A DNA stretch of 64,000 nt from Curvularia sp. ZM96 (taxonomy: Eukaryota; Ascomycota; Dothideomycetes; Pleosporales; Pleosporaceae). Of this stretch, positions 46,838-57,939 are shown piece by piece. Below the pieces are notes generated by a model. The model was not told the origin of the DNA. It saw nothing but the letters and a program-made list of their open reading frames with translations, and made no database searches. The translations under genes were made by a program, and so were the position numbers. Position 1 is the stretch's first letter. Every line of letters starts with the position of its first letter. The stretch is taken from contig JAJGBQ010000003.1 of the NCBI GenBank assembly GCA_022457065.1, positions 1,116,001-1,180,000 of the forward strand, given 5' to 3'.

Positions 46838-47593
46838 TCATCCCAACTTCTCAAGGAGCTTCCTCCTCCTGCGTTCGACGAGCTCATTGTTCACCTCCTC
46901 AAGAGTGGGGACCCGCCATCGTACACCGTCACCCGCGTCGCCGGGTAGCTCAACCCATTCTTTTTGTACTTTGCTCGGTTTCTCGTTCAGGTCGTCGCCC
47001 AGTAACATAAAATTGTCCCAGGCCTCTCGTTCCTTGGCTTTCTCGTATGCTAAGAGCGTGCCGTCTTCTTCGTCCAGGTTGTAGCCATAGTAACCCGCAT
47101 CCACCTTTTGTCTAAGCTCACTCCTCTTCTCGCGTCCCTTATCCATGTCGTCTTCTGGGCGGCTTTGCCTCTCGAAGAGCTCTTTGACACCTGGCAACTC
47201 TTTTGCTCGCCCAAAATATCTGTATCCTTTGCCGCCGCCTGGTACTTCGCGCCCTTCTTCATCCAGCACTCGCCCGCCTCGCATGTAATTAGGTCCTCCC
47301 AGTGTCCTGATCTGGCTCTCCCACATGTGCTTCTCCCTCATGAGCTTGTTGATTTCATCGTTGAGATCGCGAATCTGGTAATCTGAAAGCGCCTCATCCT
47401 GGATCTTTGTGACTTTGCGCGAGATTTCCTTGAGTACTTGACCCCGCCATTTTTCGCACACGGGGATAGAGTTGACCGATGTGATTAGCTTGGGGCGGCG
47501 CGTGCGAGAAATGTCGATGATTCCTGCTTCGGCGGCCTGCGCAGCGCGAAAGCGGAACAGCATCGAATGCGCCTTTTCTGAGTTACGCGCCAT
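46838..47593 (-). CDS. ISY1: Pre-mRNA splicing factor ISY1
   Basis: A single exon encodes 251 residues. The N-terminus MARNSEKAHSMLFRFR and the block KWRGQVLKEISRKVTKIQDEALSDYQIRDLNDEINKL are hallmarks of ISY1. Further markers are LGGPNYMRGG and the GGKGYRYFGRAKELPGVKELFE segment. ISY1 belongs to the NineTeen-associated complex and contacts the first-step active site of the spliceosome through its N-terminus. The C-terminal half is charged and less conserved. It lies close to other RNA-processing genes (NOC3, NIP7), though not in a transcription unit with them. Confidence 0.96.
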   Translation of the reverse strand: MARNSEKAHSMLFRFRAAQAAEAGIIDISRTRRPKLITSVNSIPVCEKWRGQVLKEISRKVTKIQDEALSDYQIRDLNDEINKLMREKHMWESQIRTLGGPNYMRGGRVLDEEGREVPGGGKGYRYFGRAKELPGVKELFERQSRPEDDMDKGREKRSELRQKVDAGYYGYNLDEEDGTLLAYEKAKEREAWDNFMLLGDDLNEKPSKVQKEWVELPGDAGDGVRWRVPTLEEVNNELVERRRRKLLEKLG

Positions 47594-48636
47594 GGTTGCA
47601 GATGTGTATTGAAGTCGCTGGTGGTCAAAGGTGAGTTTGTCGTCGACGTCGGTGCGCGGTAATGCTGTGGAGGTCTAGTCGTGTCGTGTGTGGTCGCGCT
47701 TTGGCGTGTTCGCGCAGGTGTGCGTTATTAGGCGTTCGTTGCAGTGGCTCGAAAGTCTATTATAGGTATACAGGTAGCTGCCGGCAGTTGCTGAAACGAA
47801 GGTGGAACAAGGAAACGGCGTGTGAGATTAGTTTTGTTGTTGTTAAAGGAGGGAACAGACAAATGGGCCTCGCGTCTGGCCAGGAGCGAAAGTTCGGTCT
47901 AGCACTACGGTTTAGCGGTGACGCAGATTCTTGGCATTTTGCCCCCGGACAAGACGGTCTCTCAACCTGCATGAACTGCTGCCCACTTTGGTCCCATTAA
48001 CCCGTCTTCGCGTCACGGTGCCGAGTTTCTCGAGGCTTCTGCACAGTCATGAGCAACAGCACAGACATGTCCAATTTACGTCTTTCTTCATTGGCTCCTA
48101 TCACTCTAGCCATTCGCCGTTAATGTGCTTCTATCACCACCTACAAACAATATCCAACTCCGATATGCTGCTGAATCAAACATGTAAAAGTTGACAACTC
48201 CGGAGTGAGGAGAAAGAGAATGAAGGATCTAGTTACAAATGATACTGAAGCAACCCTCAACAAACAGGACAAAGTCGCAGCTTAGTCCGAACGAGAAGCA
48301 TTAGGTCGTCTCAGTGTACAGCTCCATCCACAGTCGAGCGCGCTATGCACGTCAGACAGGCAATGTCTTGCCGCTGAACGCCATGCTCCAGGCTCCTGCA
48401 GCGAGCTCACGAAGTTTATTTGTTGTTTGATGCGAAACCAAATCGAAGTGTGATATCCGAAAGCCGCAAAACGGACAGAGATAGACATAGGAAAAAGGGA
48501 CCGATTCCCGCGAGTAATACAAAATACTAGGAAAACAAAGAATGTCAGTCAAATCATTGGACTAGTCCAAGGTTGCCGAAGCAAACCTAGGTGGCTTTTT
48601 TTTTTGAGGTAATGAATTATGGGTAGTGAGTGGAGA
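47594..48636. other. 1 kb intergenic
   Basis: The left part is the ISY1 promoter; the right part is the 3' flank of the NUM1/ApsA gene, with a T10 run near 48597-48606. No gene is supported; the open frames at 47662-48000 and 48282-48488 look random. Confidence 0.5.
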
Positions 48637-51600
48637 TTATGCACCAGCTGAGTAGTTGGCTGCCTCCATCTCAGTTTGGTGGCGGAGTTGTTCGTTGCGC
48701 ATCTCAGTGCGTGACTCGGTACGAGATTCGGTGCGAGATTCTGCACGCGACTCAGCTCGTGACTGAGCACGTGAGCTCATCGAACCGAAGAGGGAAGGGC
48801 GCGAGGTAGAGGCCTTGACATGCCGACCTCTAACAGAATGGGAGTGGAGATGTCCAACATCGTGCTTGCCTTTGTAGATGTTAGCTCGAATATCTCATGT
48901 AATACCAAAGAAAGGTAACTCACCATCGCAGCACGCTCGGACGTTGGGCATGAAGTCCTCATCGTGCTCCAGGTGCTCGTGGATATCACGGCTGAGCTCC
49001 ATATGAGCCGCGCTAGGTTCTTCATACATTGGTATCTCCGGTGCGCTAGTCTTGCTGCTTCTGCGGCTCGAGAAGGATCCTCGCATGCCGGTAACACTTG
49101 GTCGAAGCATGCTGGAGAACCTGTTCGTGACGGAACCATGAGCTGGTGGCTCGGTCGAGAGTGCACGCTGCTGGGTGTAAGTCGATTGTCGGAGCGTGGG
49201 CACCTGGGTAGTGTCGCGAGACGATGGGCGCCGAGTGGCATATGACGCCACTGAGGCTCTCGACCGACCCGTCATGCGAGAGGAGCTTCGGTATCCGCCG
49301 TTAAACTCATCTTGAATTTCATCAGTTCCAGGCCGCTGCTCCGACACTGGCGAAGTCTTTTCGTCCCCTTCTTCGACACGCTGGCACAGATAGTTCAGAG
49401 CGTTGAACCAGGTCTCGTGTCTCTGACCTGTAGTGGCAGTGAACTTCATTGAACGGCCGGGGGTGATGACAAGTAAGCTCTTCTGATGCAATCCAGGAGG
49501 GAGAGGGTTGGGATCATCGACTTCCTGGACAGATTCGATAGCAACACTCTTGGCTTTCAATGTCGACTTGTCGGCACTCTGAGGGTCGCGATCACTCCAA
49601 TACAGAGTCCTCGTGTAGGGATGGATCCAGAAGAAGCGTCGGTGACGTTTTTCAGACATGTCTTCACGCCCAGTCTTGCGAGTGTACTTCCATAGGTACT
49701 CACCAATCATGGTTTGAGTAATGGCCTGAATCATGCGTGGATCTGTGGCACCGGCAGCCAGTCCACCTGGAGTAAAGGATGGAGCTCCAGGGATATTGAA
49801 GCGCTGATCAATCTCCGATGTAAATGAAGACAGCGATGACCTACGGCTGATAGGCGAAGACGCCCCGCTTCGCTGCGATGGACGACGCATACGTGGGGTG
49901 GTGCCACCTGTCAAAGGCGTGAGATTGCTGTTGCTTGTCTTGATGGTTGGCGTTTGTGGTCGTTTCTTGTAGGCTGAGGCAGGAAGCGAGGGTGGTCCCA
50001 TTGATCCTGGAGACATGGGTCTGAGGGATGCTGCAGCAATGACTTCCTTGTGGTCCCGTGGTAGCGGAGGAGGTGTCTCTATACGTGAACGCATGCTTGA
50101 AGAGCTGCCAGGGCGTCTTGGAGTCCGAAGAGGATCAGGTACTTGCTTTCTAGGTGATCCAGGCGACGGAAGAGCTTTGTCTGATCCAGCAACAGCTGCT
50201 GTGCTACTCCATAACTGGCTCCGAGCAAGGAGCAACTTGTCGATTTGCTCGGCAGATACCATGGTTTGAGTGCCTCCATCAGCCATTCGTGTCTCGCTTC
50301 TCTTCACAGGGGTATTGGCGCTGATAGGCATAAGAGGCACGCGTGTGTCTCGCTTCTCATCTGACGAAGGAGCCGTAATAGTCGAGGCATCCCTGCTCGT
50401 GGTTGGGCTGGCGTCAGAGTAGCTGATCTTAGGTACCAGTGGGCGCTTGCTCTCCACCGTCTCTGTTTGAGTGATAGTTGATATTGAGAGAGGGGTGGTA
50501 TCTCTATGCGCAGTCACGGGTCTTGACGGTGCCAATGGCTCAATGTTTTGAGTCGCAACAGATGACAAGCTCATGACAGACTTTTCTTCCCTATTTGCTG
50601 TAGATGGCCGGCTTGTAGGAGCTGGAAGGAACGCCGGAAGCGTTGGCGACTCAGGCTGGGCATCGTGGACGGTTTGCACGTCAGAGACGTCAAGCACAGA
50701 TCCCAGTGGAATGCTTGGCAGAGAGGGTTCTGTCTGAACTGCGTTGACGGATGAAAATTGCGATGGCACCTGTTGTGCTGGTTGGACAGGATCCGTTGCC
50801 TGTGATTCTACACGTGAGAGATCCATGGAAGCTGGGGTCTTTGGCGCCATCGGTTCCGTTGCTTTCGACGACAGAGTGGAGAAAGATGATGGTGCTGGTC
50901 GCAAAGGCTCTTTGGGTTGTGACACTTGGAAGGATAGCGAAGACAGTTGCTGCGGAGCTGACTTTGGTATCTCGACTGGATTGGTGGACTCAGCTGAAAA
51001 GCTTGACAGTTGCATACGGGGTGGTCGTGGTGCAACAGGCACAGTTGCAACGTGCGAAGAAAGTTGAGAAAGCTGCGGTTTCTCACGGCTCGGCAGCCGC
51101 GGTTCAATAGCCTGTGTCAACGTTGTTGAGAATGCGGGAAGCGGCGCTGGGAGTGCATCTTTGGGCGCGATTTCGTGAGAAGCCAGGGCCGACATGTGTA
51201 GTGGTGCCTGTTTGCGCACCTCATCCCTTGGCTCAGTTGCGTGAGCAGCAACCTGTGAAATCTGCAGTACTTGTGGTTGATGCATCTGCAGCGACCGGCT
51301 CGAAACGGCCTCTTCAGGAGTTGATGCAGACTTGGAGACATCGGTGCTAGAGTCAGTCTTTTCTACCGGCCTTATTGACTCAGTTGAGATGGTAGACCTC
51401 AACAGCTGTGTCGGAGCGAGCATCTTTGGTGGCTCAACCTCCTTTGGCTCGGTAGCCTGGTGGGAGATGGAGGAAACATCCAATGAAGGGATAACTGGCT
51501 CTTGGACACTTGGCACAACAGGTTCCGTGCCCTGAGATGCGAAGCCTGAAAGCCCAAGAGGTGGCGGAGTCGATCTCCGAGGCTCCGTGCCCTGAGAAGA

Positions 51601-54279
51601 GAAGTCTGACATTGCAAGGGGCGGTGGAGTAGACCTTCGGGGCTCCGTGATCTGAGATGAGAAGCCTGACAAACTAAGAGGCTGTGGCGGAGCATGTCGG
51701 GGCTCTGTTGTGTGGGCAACCACCGATGAGATATTCAACGGGGCGATAGGGACAGCACGCGGCGAGGTGTCTAGGGAATGCAAAGAAGAGAGAGTTGACA
51801 ATGGTACGGAGGGAGCTTGTGGCTCAGTTCCGTGGGCTGACAAGGTGGACACAGCCAACTGAGGCATGTGCGGTGCACGAGGACTGGTTTCGCTTCCAGA
51901 AACACTCGAGAGGTCAAGTCTTGGCGAGAGTACTTGCTTAGGCTCTGTGTCGTGCGCGGAAATCGAGGACACTTGGAGATCTTGTCGGAGTGGGACCAAT
52001 GGGCTCGTGTCGTGGGACCGTAGGGAAGACAACTGCAAGACAGGCATGGGAATGGCCTGCGGTTGAGTATCTTGAGTAGAAATGGAAGACATTGTGATGG
52101 GCTCAGGAATGTCCGGCTCGGTCATCATGCCTGAATCTACCATGAGCGGCTTGGGCGGAGCAGTGATGGTCCTTCGGAAGGCATCTGTTGACGACTGACG
52201 CGAGTGTATGATACTGGATCGGCTTGGTGTGCCCTCGACAGTACCTTCGACAGAGCTATCGCCGTCACTCAAATCGTTCAACTCTGCAAAGAGACTCTTG
52301 CCCTGAGCAGGTGTATTCTCGTTGCTGCTGCTCATGTAGCTAGCAGGAGAATCCCTGGACGCCGGTGGCGTACTAGCGAACAAGCCTGCGCCAATCTTGG
52401 GCGTCGATCTGCGAGAGCTGCTTGGCCTCAACCGAAGACGAGAACTTTGGTGTTGCAAAGGCGTCCTCAGATCAGTCTCGCTGTAATCGTCACCAGAAGC
52501 AGACGCCGTGCTCTGGTAGGAAGCGGCACGACCCCGGCTTGTGAACGAGTGTCGGCTGCGACGCGTATTGAGTTGAATAGGCCGAGTTTCGGTCTCCGTC
52601 AGCTGGTCGCTGCTGTCTCCATCGAGCGTCTCTGCTCCGGTTTGGAAAGCGTCCGATTCAGTTGCCATGCCATCACGTTCGTTGGCGGTCTCAAAGGCGG
52701 CATCCGAGGTTTCGTTGGCGGTCTCAAATCCTTCAAGTCCACTTGTCTCGGCAGCAGAAGTGTTTCCACTGGTGAAGACTCGGGACGTAGAGGATGAGAG
52801 TTGTGGTTGTCGACTGGGTGTACTTGGCATGCCCTCCTCCTCTTCCCACTCATCATCTTCAATAATCTCCTGTGTACCACTACGCAGGGCACCAAGACGA
52901 TCTGGTCGAGGAGGCTTCTTGAACAGGTCCTTTTCGCTCCTCCTTCGCTTGCTGGCGCTGCCAGGTGCAACTTGAGCGCGGGCTGTGTCCAACTCATCAC
53001 GGGTATCTTGCAGGACTCGCTTCAGCTCGATTTTCTCGGTCTTTTCGCGATGGATGTTGTTCTTGAGTTGCTGGATCATACGGTGGGCGTGCTGAAGGGA
53101 GTGCTTCAGGGTCTCAGTCTCGAGCATGCCGTGGCGAGGAGTAGCCTTGCTTGGTGAGGGCGCGGGCGAGTGCTCTGGGGTTCCCGAGTGTCTTTCCACA
53201 AAGCTGTCATCCGGGGAGGAATCTTCAGAGCGGCCACGCTCCTCAGACCTTGCACGCCAAGCGATAGCCTGTGCCAGCTGCTGGTTCTTGGCTGTGAGCT
53301 CCTCCACCTTGCGCTGCATAGCACTCTTTTCGGTTTCGGTCATGGCTACATTGCGACGAAGACTGGCGAGCTCGGTCTCATGCTGCTTTGTCTTGTTGAT
53401 GTGGTCATCGTTGAGCTTGGTGTACATCTGCTTCAACTCCTCCAACTCCCGTTCCAAAGTGGACCTTTCTGTACGTGCGAGGTTGAGGGCATGGTTGAGG
53501 CGATGCTCCTTGTCTGCTGCCGACTTGGATTGCAATTCAGATTCACGGATCTGAGTTTCCAGGCTCCAGTTGACATCTTTAAGCCGCGACTCACTCTCAT
53601 CCAAGGTCCGCAAGCGGTGGGATAAGCCCTCGACCTCGATTTCGAGTTGGGACCTGTCAAGATCGGCTGCCTTGAGGGCCTCATCTTTCTCCAAGAGGAC
53701 AGCCTGGAGCTCCTTGAGCTGGGAGAGCAGAGACGTGGAGATCTCGGTTGCTAGCGCAATGTCGTTGATACGGCTGGGGGCTTGGTTCTTCTGCTTCCGA
53801 GACGGCACGCTCACTTTCGTCGGCGACTGGAAGGCCTCGCTCGAATAAACCGAGCCGCCGGTAGGGTCCGTCTCTCCGCTAGGAACACGAGACTTGGGGA
53901 GGAAGACACGAGCCGTCTCCCTTCCAACCTCATTGAACTCCCTCTCCAGCTCGGTCAGCTTCTGGCGCAGGTCCTGCCCAATATCATTCCCCTCCTGTTG
54001 CTGCTCGACTTCCTGCAACCTGTCCTCGAGCTCCTTTCGCTGCTGGACGAGTGCGCTGCCTAGCTGCGATGTCTCCTGTAGGCGGCGTGTTGTCTCGGCC
54101 AAGTGTGCTTCGAGGGCGCGCTTAGCTTGGGCAGGGGATCCGTTGACGTAGAGAGAGAATTCGGAATTGTCGAAGGCAGAGTAGCGCCTCTGGCTGTCTT
54201 GCGGGGGAGCGAGAAAGGGATCGGATCCATTGAGGTGCTCCACCGGCAAGGTGCCCGGTGGAGGGTTTGCTGCGGTCAT
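48637..54279 (-). CDS. Cortical anchor protein of the NUM1/ApsA/Mcp5 family
   Basis: Two exons, 54279-48924 and 48869-48637, encode 1862 residues. The N-terminal third is coiled coil (about residues 45-350), starting with RYSAFDNSEFSLYVNG. A disordered Ser/Pro-rich part follows. Then comes an array of about 20-residue repeats at roughly 728-1200 (see the repeat entry). A PH domain of the Mcp5 type lies at about 1521-1635 (IGEYLWKYTRKT, RRFFWIHPYTRTLYWSD, RHETWFNALNYLC); it binds membrane phosphoinositides. The last exon adds a tail with an S-R-[AT]-E tetrapeptide repeat. Family members tether dynein and mitochondria at the cell cortex and control nuclear positioning; loss of ApsA in Aspergillus disturbs nuclear distribution. 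The first exon alone would end ten residues after the splice donor. Confidence 0.92.
48709..48772 (-). repeat. 12-base coding repeat in the last NUM1/ApsA exon
   Basis: About five copies of a 12-base unit encode S-R-[AT]-E in tandem, giving SRAESRAESRTESRTESRTE. Third codon positions vary between copies (TCA/TCG/TCT, CGA/CGT/CGC), so the repeat is kept at protein level and is not a fresh slippage product. Confidence 0.75.
50640..52100 (-). repeat. Coding array of 20-residue repeats in the NUM1/ApsA gene
   Basis: About 20 units follow one another with a period near 20 residues (60 bases). The consensus is roughly P-x-L-x-x-S-S-x-S-x-x-x-T-E-P-x-x-x-x-P. Eight successive units near the N-terminal side are exactly 20 residues long. 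Examples of the core are SSISAHDTEP, STLSAHGTEP, SGFSSQITEP and SDFSSQGTEP. Units become less regular towards residue 1200. Two neighbouring units share TEPRRSTPPPL exactly, which suggests recent duplication. Yeast Num1 has its own, longer repeats; whether these are related is unknown. Confidence 0.85.
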
Positions 54280-55565
54280 TAGTTAGTAGTTAGGAAGCCC
54301 CGTCTCCTATTGTCCCATCGCCCGGGGGTGAGGATTCGGGAGGAAGGCGCGCGTGTAATATGATTTTTTTTATATTGTAGTAGAGAATCGGTATGATTGC
54401 GAGAAAGGTGTAATTAAGGAGCAGGCAAGGGACGTGGATCCGGCGACGAGGAGTGGTGGCAACAGCGGCGGCAGCGGGAGTGGTGTTGGCGTATTAGGGA
54501 CAGGAGCGGCACAGAGCTTCGCTACGTCAAGGCGAGGTTCAAAGGGCTTGGGCGAAGGCGACGCGCACAAAGCCGACTCGAGACACGGCCGCGGCAGCTG
54601 GCACTGGATCGCGTTTCGGTCACACTAGAGAAAAGAAGCAAATGCGCATCGCTGGGAGCAGCGGGCGCAAAGGGTAATGAAAAAGAAAACAAGGGAATGC
54701 CGAACGGGCTGGAGGGGGGCGATGGAGGCGACTGAGGCGACAGAGGAGTGAAGTTCAGCAGTGATGGATGATGTGGTGCGGGCGATCGAAATGAAGCGGC
54801 CGTGCACGTCAAGGCGACGGAATCCACAACATCAACAAGCCGACTACACTAATCCAGCACGCAGATGTACATACATACGGCAGACCCCACCCCAGCTGCA
54901 GCCTGTCGGTCCAGTAGGCGGCGCTGCTGCAGTCGTACAGTAGTTTGCGGGACCCCTCCCTGCCTGCTAGGCCGAGGAGGGCTGTTTGTGTACGCGATTG
55001 GATCAGCTGCGCTGTCGACGCGCACCCCGTTACCCCACGGCCACTGTCGCGCTCTGGGTAGGGGTATCATGGCACACTCCAGATAGGGGTCGGTCTCATG
55101 CAAGCATCGCCTGGATGTGTAGCATATGGCCATGTACAGCTCGACTGGTGGTAGATGCATCCACTTAGCGAGCCTCTTTGCACAACAGGCCGATTCTCCC
55201 GGCCCGCGGTTCATGCAGCGTCCCGAGGCCAGTTAGGCGGCACTTGAAGGTAGTCACCCTCCGTGTACAGCACGCCAGCCGTCCCGAGCTCCATACTGAT
55301 CGCCCTGGCATCCGCAAATGGAATGTATATCCCTTTGAGCAGCATGAGGGCGAATGCGTTTTTGCGCCTTTCTGGACGGCTTGTTCCATGGTAGGCCCAC
55401 ACTGTTTCCGAAGCGCATACTTGGCTTTCTGCTGTCTGCGCTACTAGTACCCCGGGTCAAATCACGTGCTCTTGATTTCTCAGCCACAGCGTGGCTCGAA
55501 CTTTCTGCAGTTCACATTTCAACACCCGTCCACCTACTCTCTCTTCCGTCACCTGGACAATCGCC
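54280..55565. other. 1.3 kb intergenic, divergent promoter of NUM1/ApsA and CWC24
   Basis: No gene is supported. The start codons on either side point outward, so the stretch holds both promoters. A T/A-rich patch near 54360-54380 and GC-rich low-complexity sequence (54460-54520) are seen. Open frames such as 54849-55214 (-) lack splice context or protein-like character. Confidence 0.45.
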
Positions 55566-56492
55566 ATGGACGCACCCGTCGTCAAGTTCAAGAAGCGAGG
55601 AGCGAAAGCTGCCCCCCGAAAAGTCGCGCCTCCGCCACCCCAGTCTGATTCAGACTTCTCCTCTGGCTCCGACGCAGAAGGCGAAGACGGGCGTGTAGTC
55701 AAGCGGCGAAAGGTGAACGACAACGCGCTTAAGGCCTCGACCGCAGACCAGAAAACGAACACGACCGTCGAGGGTACAACACAATACGCTGCCAACACCG
55801 ATGCAGTCATAGAAGCAAGCAACGATGCGACAAAGCAGTCCAACTGGTACGACGAAAAAGCCGACGATGCCCTCAGCTCCAAGAACCTGTTAGGCAGCAC
55901 GCGAGCGAAGCCCACTTCCCTCATCGAGAAGAACCCCGACGCACCAACGCGCCAAGTAGGGCCTATGAAGGCTTCCACCAACATTCGAACCATCACAGTC
56001 ACAGACTACACGCCCGATGTGTGCAAGGACTACAAGCAGACGGGTTTCTGCGGTTTTGGCGACAACTGCAAGTTTCTGCACGCTCGTGAAGACTACGCAG
56101 CAGGCTGGAAGCTAGATCGCGAGTGGGAAATGTCCACCAAGGGCAAAAAGCCTGGGGGCACTGTGGTCGCGTCTGCGAACAGGGACGCCAAAGAAAAGGA
56201 CGAAGACGGTGTCGACCTGGCGCTCCTGGAAAAGATACCGTTTGCCTGCATCATCTGCAAGAAGCCATACAAGACGCCCATTGTGACCAAGTGCGGACAT
56301 TACTTCTGCGAGGCGTGCGCCTTGAAGCGATACCGAAAAGACCCTACGTGTGCGGCGTGTAGTGCCAAGACGTACGGCGTCTTCAACGGTGCTAAGAACC
56401 TGCAAAAGCTGCTGGAGAAGAAGCAGAAATGGGAGGATAAGAAGAAGGCCGAGGCGGAAGAGAAAGCAAAAGAGGAGGAAGGTGGTGACTGA
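55566..56492 (+). CDS. CWC24: Pre-mRNA splicing factor CWC24 (CCCH and RING fingers)
   Basis: A single exon encodes 308 residues from the ATG in TCGCCATGG; the in-frame ATG at 55491 has a poorer context. A basic, acidic-Ser N-terminus is followed by TDYTPDVCKDYKQTGFCGFGDNCKFLHARED, the CCCH finger (Cys-x8-Cys-x5-Cys-x3-His). The RING finger follows (FACIICKKPYKTPIVTKCGHYFCEACALKRY, then CAAC), and a charged coiled C-terminus. This domain pair and linker (YAAGWKLDREWE) define CWC24/RNF113. The yeast protein joins the Bact spliceosome and guards the 5' splice site before the first step. The human orthologue also takes part in ubiquitin signalling. Confidence 0.95.
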   Translation: MDAPVVKFKKRGAKAAPRKVAPPPPQSDSDFSSGSDAEGEDGRVVKRRKVNDNALKASTADQKTNTTVEGTTQYAANTDAVIEASNDATKQSNWYDEKADDALSSKNLLGSTRAKPTSLIEKNPDAPTRQVGPMKASTNIRTITVTDYTPDVCKDYKQTGFCGFGDNCKFLHAREDYAAGWKLDREWEMSTKGKKPGGTVVASANRDAKEKDEDGVDLALLEKIPFACIICKKPYKTPIVTKCGHYFCEACALKRYRKDPTCAACSAKTYGVFNGAKNLQKLLEKKQKWEDKKKAEAEEKAKEEEGGD

Positions 56493-57939
56493 GCGCGTGG
56501 TAGACGAATATCATCAAGGAGAACGCAAACACCAGAAAATAAGCTGCCTGGCTTGCTCAACTAGTACAACGCTGGTACTTGGTGCTCTACTGGCGCAGAG
56601 TCGCTGGCGCACGCCACGACAAGAGACAGTCACTTTTGGTACATGGCAATTTGTCTACCACGCGTTGCCAACCTTGGCTCCAGGACTTACATGGCGGGCG
56701 GCCATATGACGTCGTGACAAGCTTTCAAGTAGAAATGCTGAACGACTTTAACCATGAGGACCGTGCATGATAAGCATGCCTCGCACCTCGATGGAATAGG
56801 ACATGATGAGATTGGCAAGAGGACATGGATATTAACAATGGGAAAGGTTGCTGGTATTGGTAACTAGGTCCAGAGAAAAGGGTGTATGTAGCGCGTGCTC
56901 AACAGCTCCGACATGAGTAGCTGTTCGACTGCCCCGGTCAGCGGTGGTTCCCAACAAGTGCGGTAGCATCCAATCACACTCGACTAGTTCTCCGCACTTA
57001 TCGCAGCCGTTCCATGCTAAAGTCACTGCGAACATGTGAAGTGAAGTGAAGTGAAGCGGGTCTGGGCCCTTGTCCGTTCCCTGCTGTTGATTGGCTTCTT
57101 CGTTCTCGTCAGCACTGGTGCATTTCCAGTTCCGTGATTCGACCCGTAGGGCTACACCAAGCAGAACGGGCGTTGGCAACCACGACGACGGTTCAACTGT
57201 CAAAATGGAACTTTCCTAGCGTGAGTCTCGGGGCGTGCTAGTCTTGATAGCGGCGCGGCCCTTGGTTAATCTACGAAGGGTGTGACGAACCGGGCGCGAT
57301 TACCACGGCAGACCAGGACAGGACGAGTGGTTCGAATAGCCCATGTCGGACGTATACAGGCTTGTGTCACACAGCATGGCGGCTGCATGATCATGGTACT
57401 CGGAGTGCGTCATAATCTAGACGTGGAGGCGCGGGTAAGCAACAGACGGATTGATCGGTGTAGGTGGAAGCACCTTGGCTGGGCGGATGGCCGCATGAGG
57501 AAAGCCATGGCCGCTTAGCACGTTAGCGCACAGGGGCACGCATATCTAGCAAGTCTGTACAAAAGGCGCCTGACAGCGACCGTGGACATGGCTGTGTTAT
57601 TGTCCTGAGCATACGCATATTGACAGGCGGCCGGTCAGCGCAAAAGAGCACCGTTCTTCTAGAAGCGTTGATCTCGGCGCGCCGGGGGGTTTGCCCCACC
57701 GCGCTATACCGCGTCCGAGGGAAAGCGCCTGGTTCGATAGTAGAAAGCGTTTGGATTGTGACTTGAGCCCCTCACGACCGCCGCCGCCAGAGATTTTGCC
57801 CTCTTCCTCTCCAATTGCCGTTTGTGTGTCCCCTTCTGCTGGTCAGTCGCCGTTGCCCTGAGGTGAGATTGGCCCAAGGTACCGTATCGCACCGTTGAGT
57901 CCTGTGACCCGTTGGACCCAGCCAATCGCCGCTAGGCGG
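56493..57939. other. 1.45 kb intergenic
   Basis: This is the 3' flank of CWC24 and the upstream region of the unknown coiled-coil gene. A GTGAA pentamer is repeated four times at 57036-57055. No gene or RNA gene is supported; a GGTTCGAA near 57331 lacks the rest of a tRNA. Confidence 0.5.

Noticed and set aside
57036..57055. GTGAA pentamer repeat as a possible CRISPR or satellite
   Set aside because: Only four five-base units with no spacers; a simple microsatellite.
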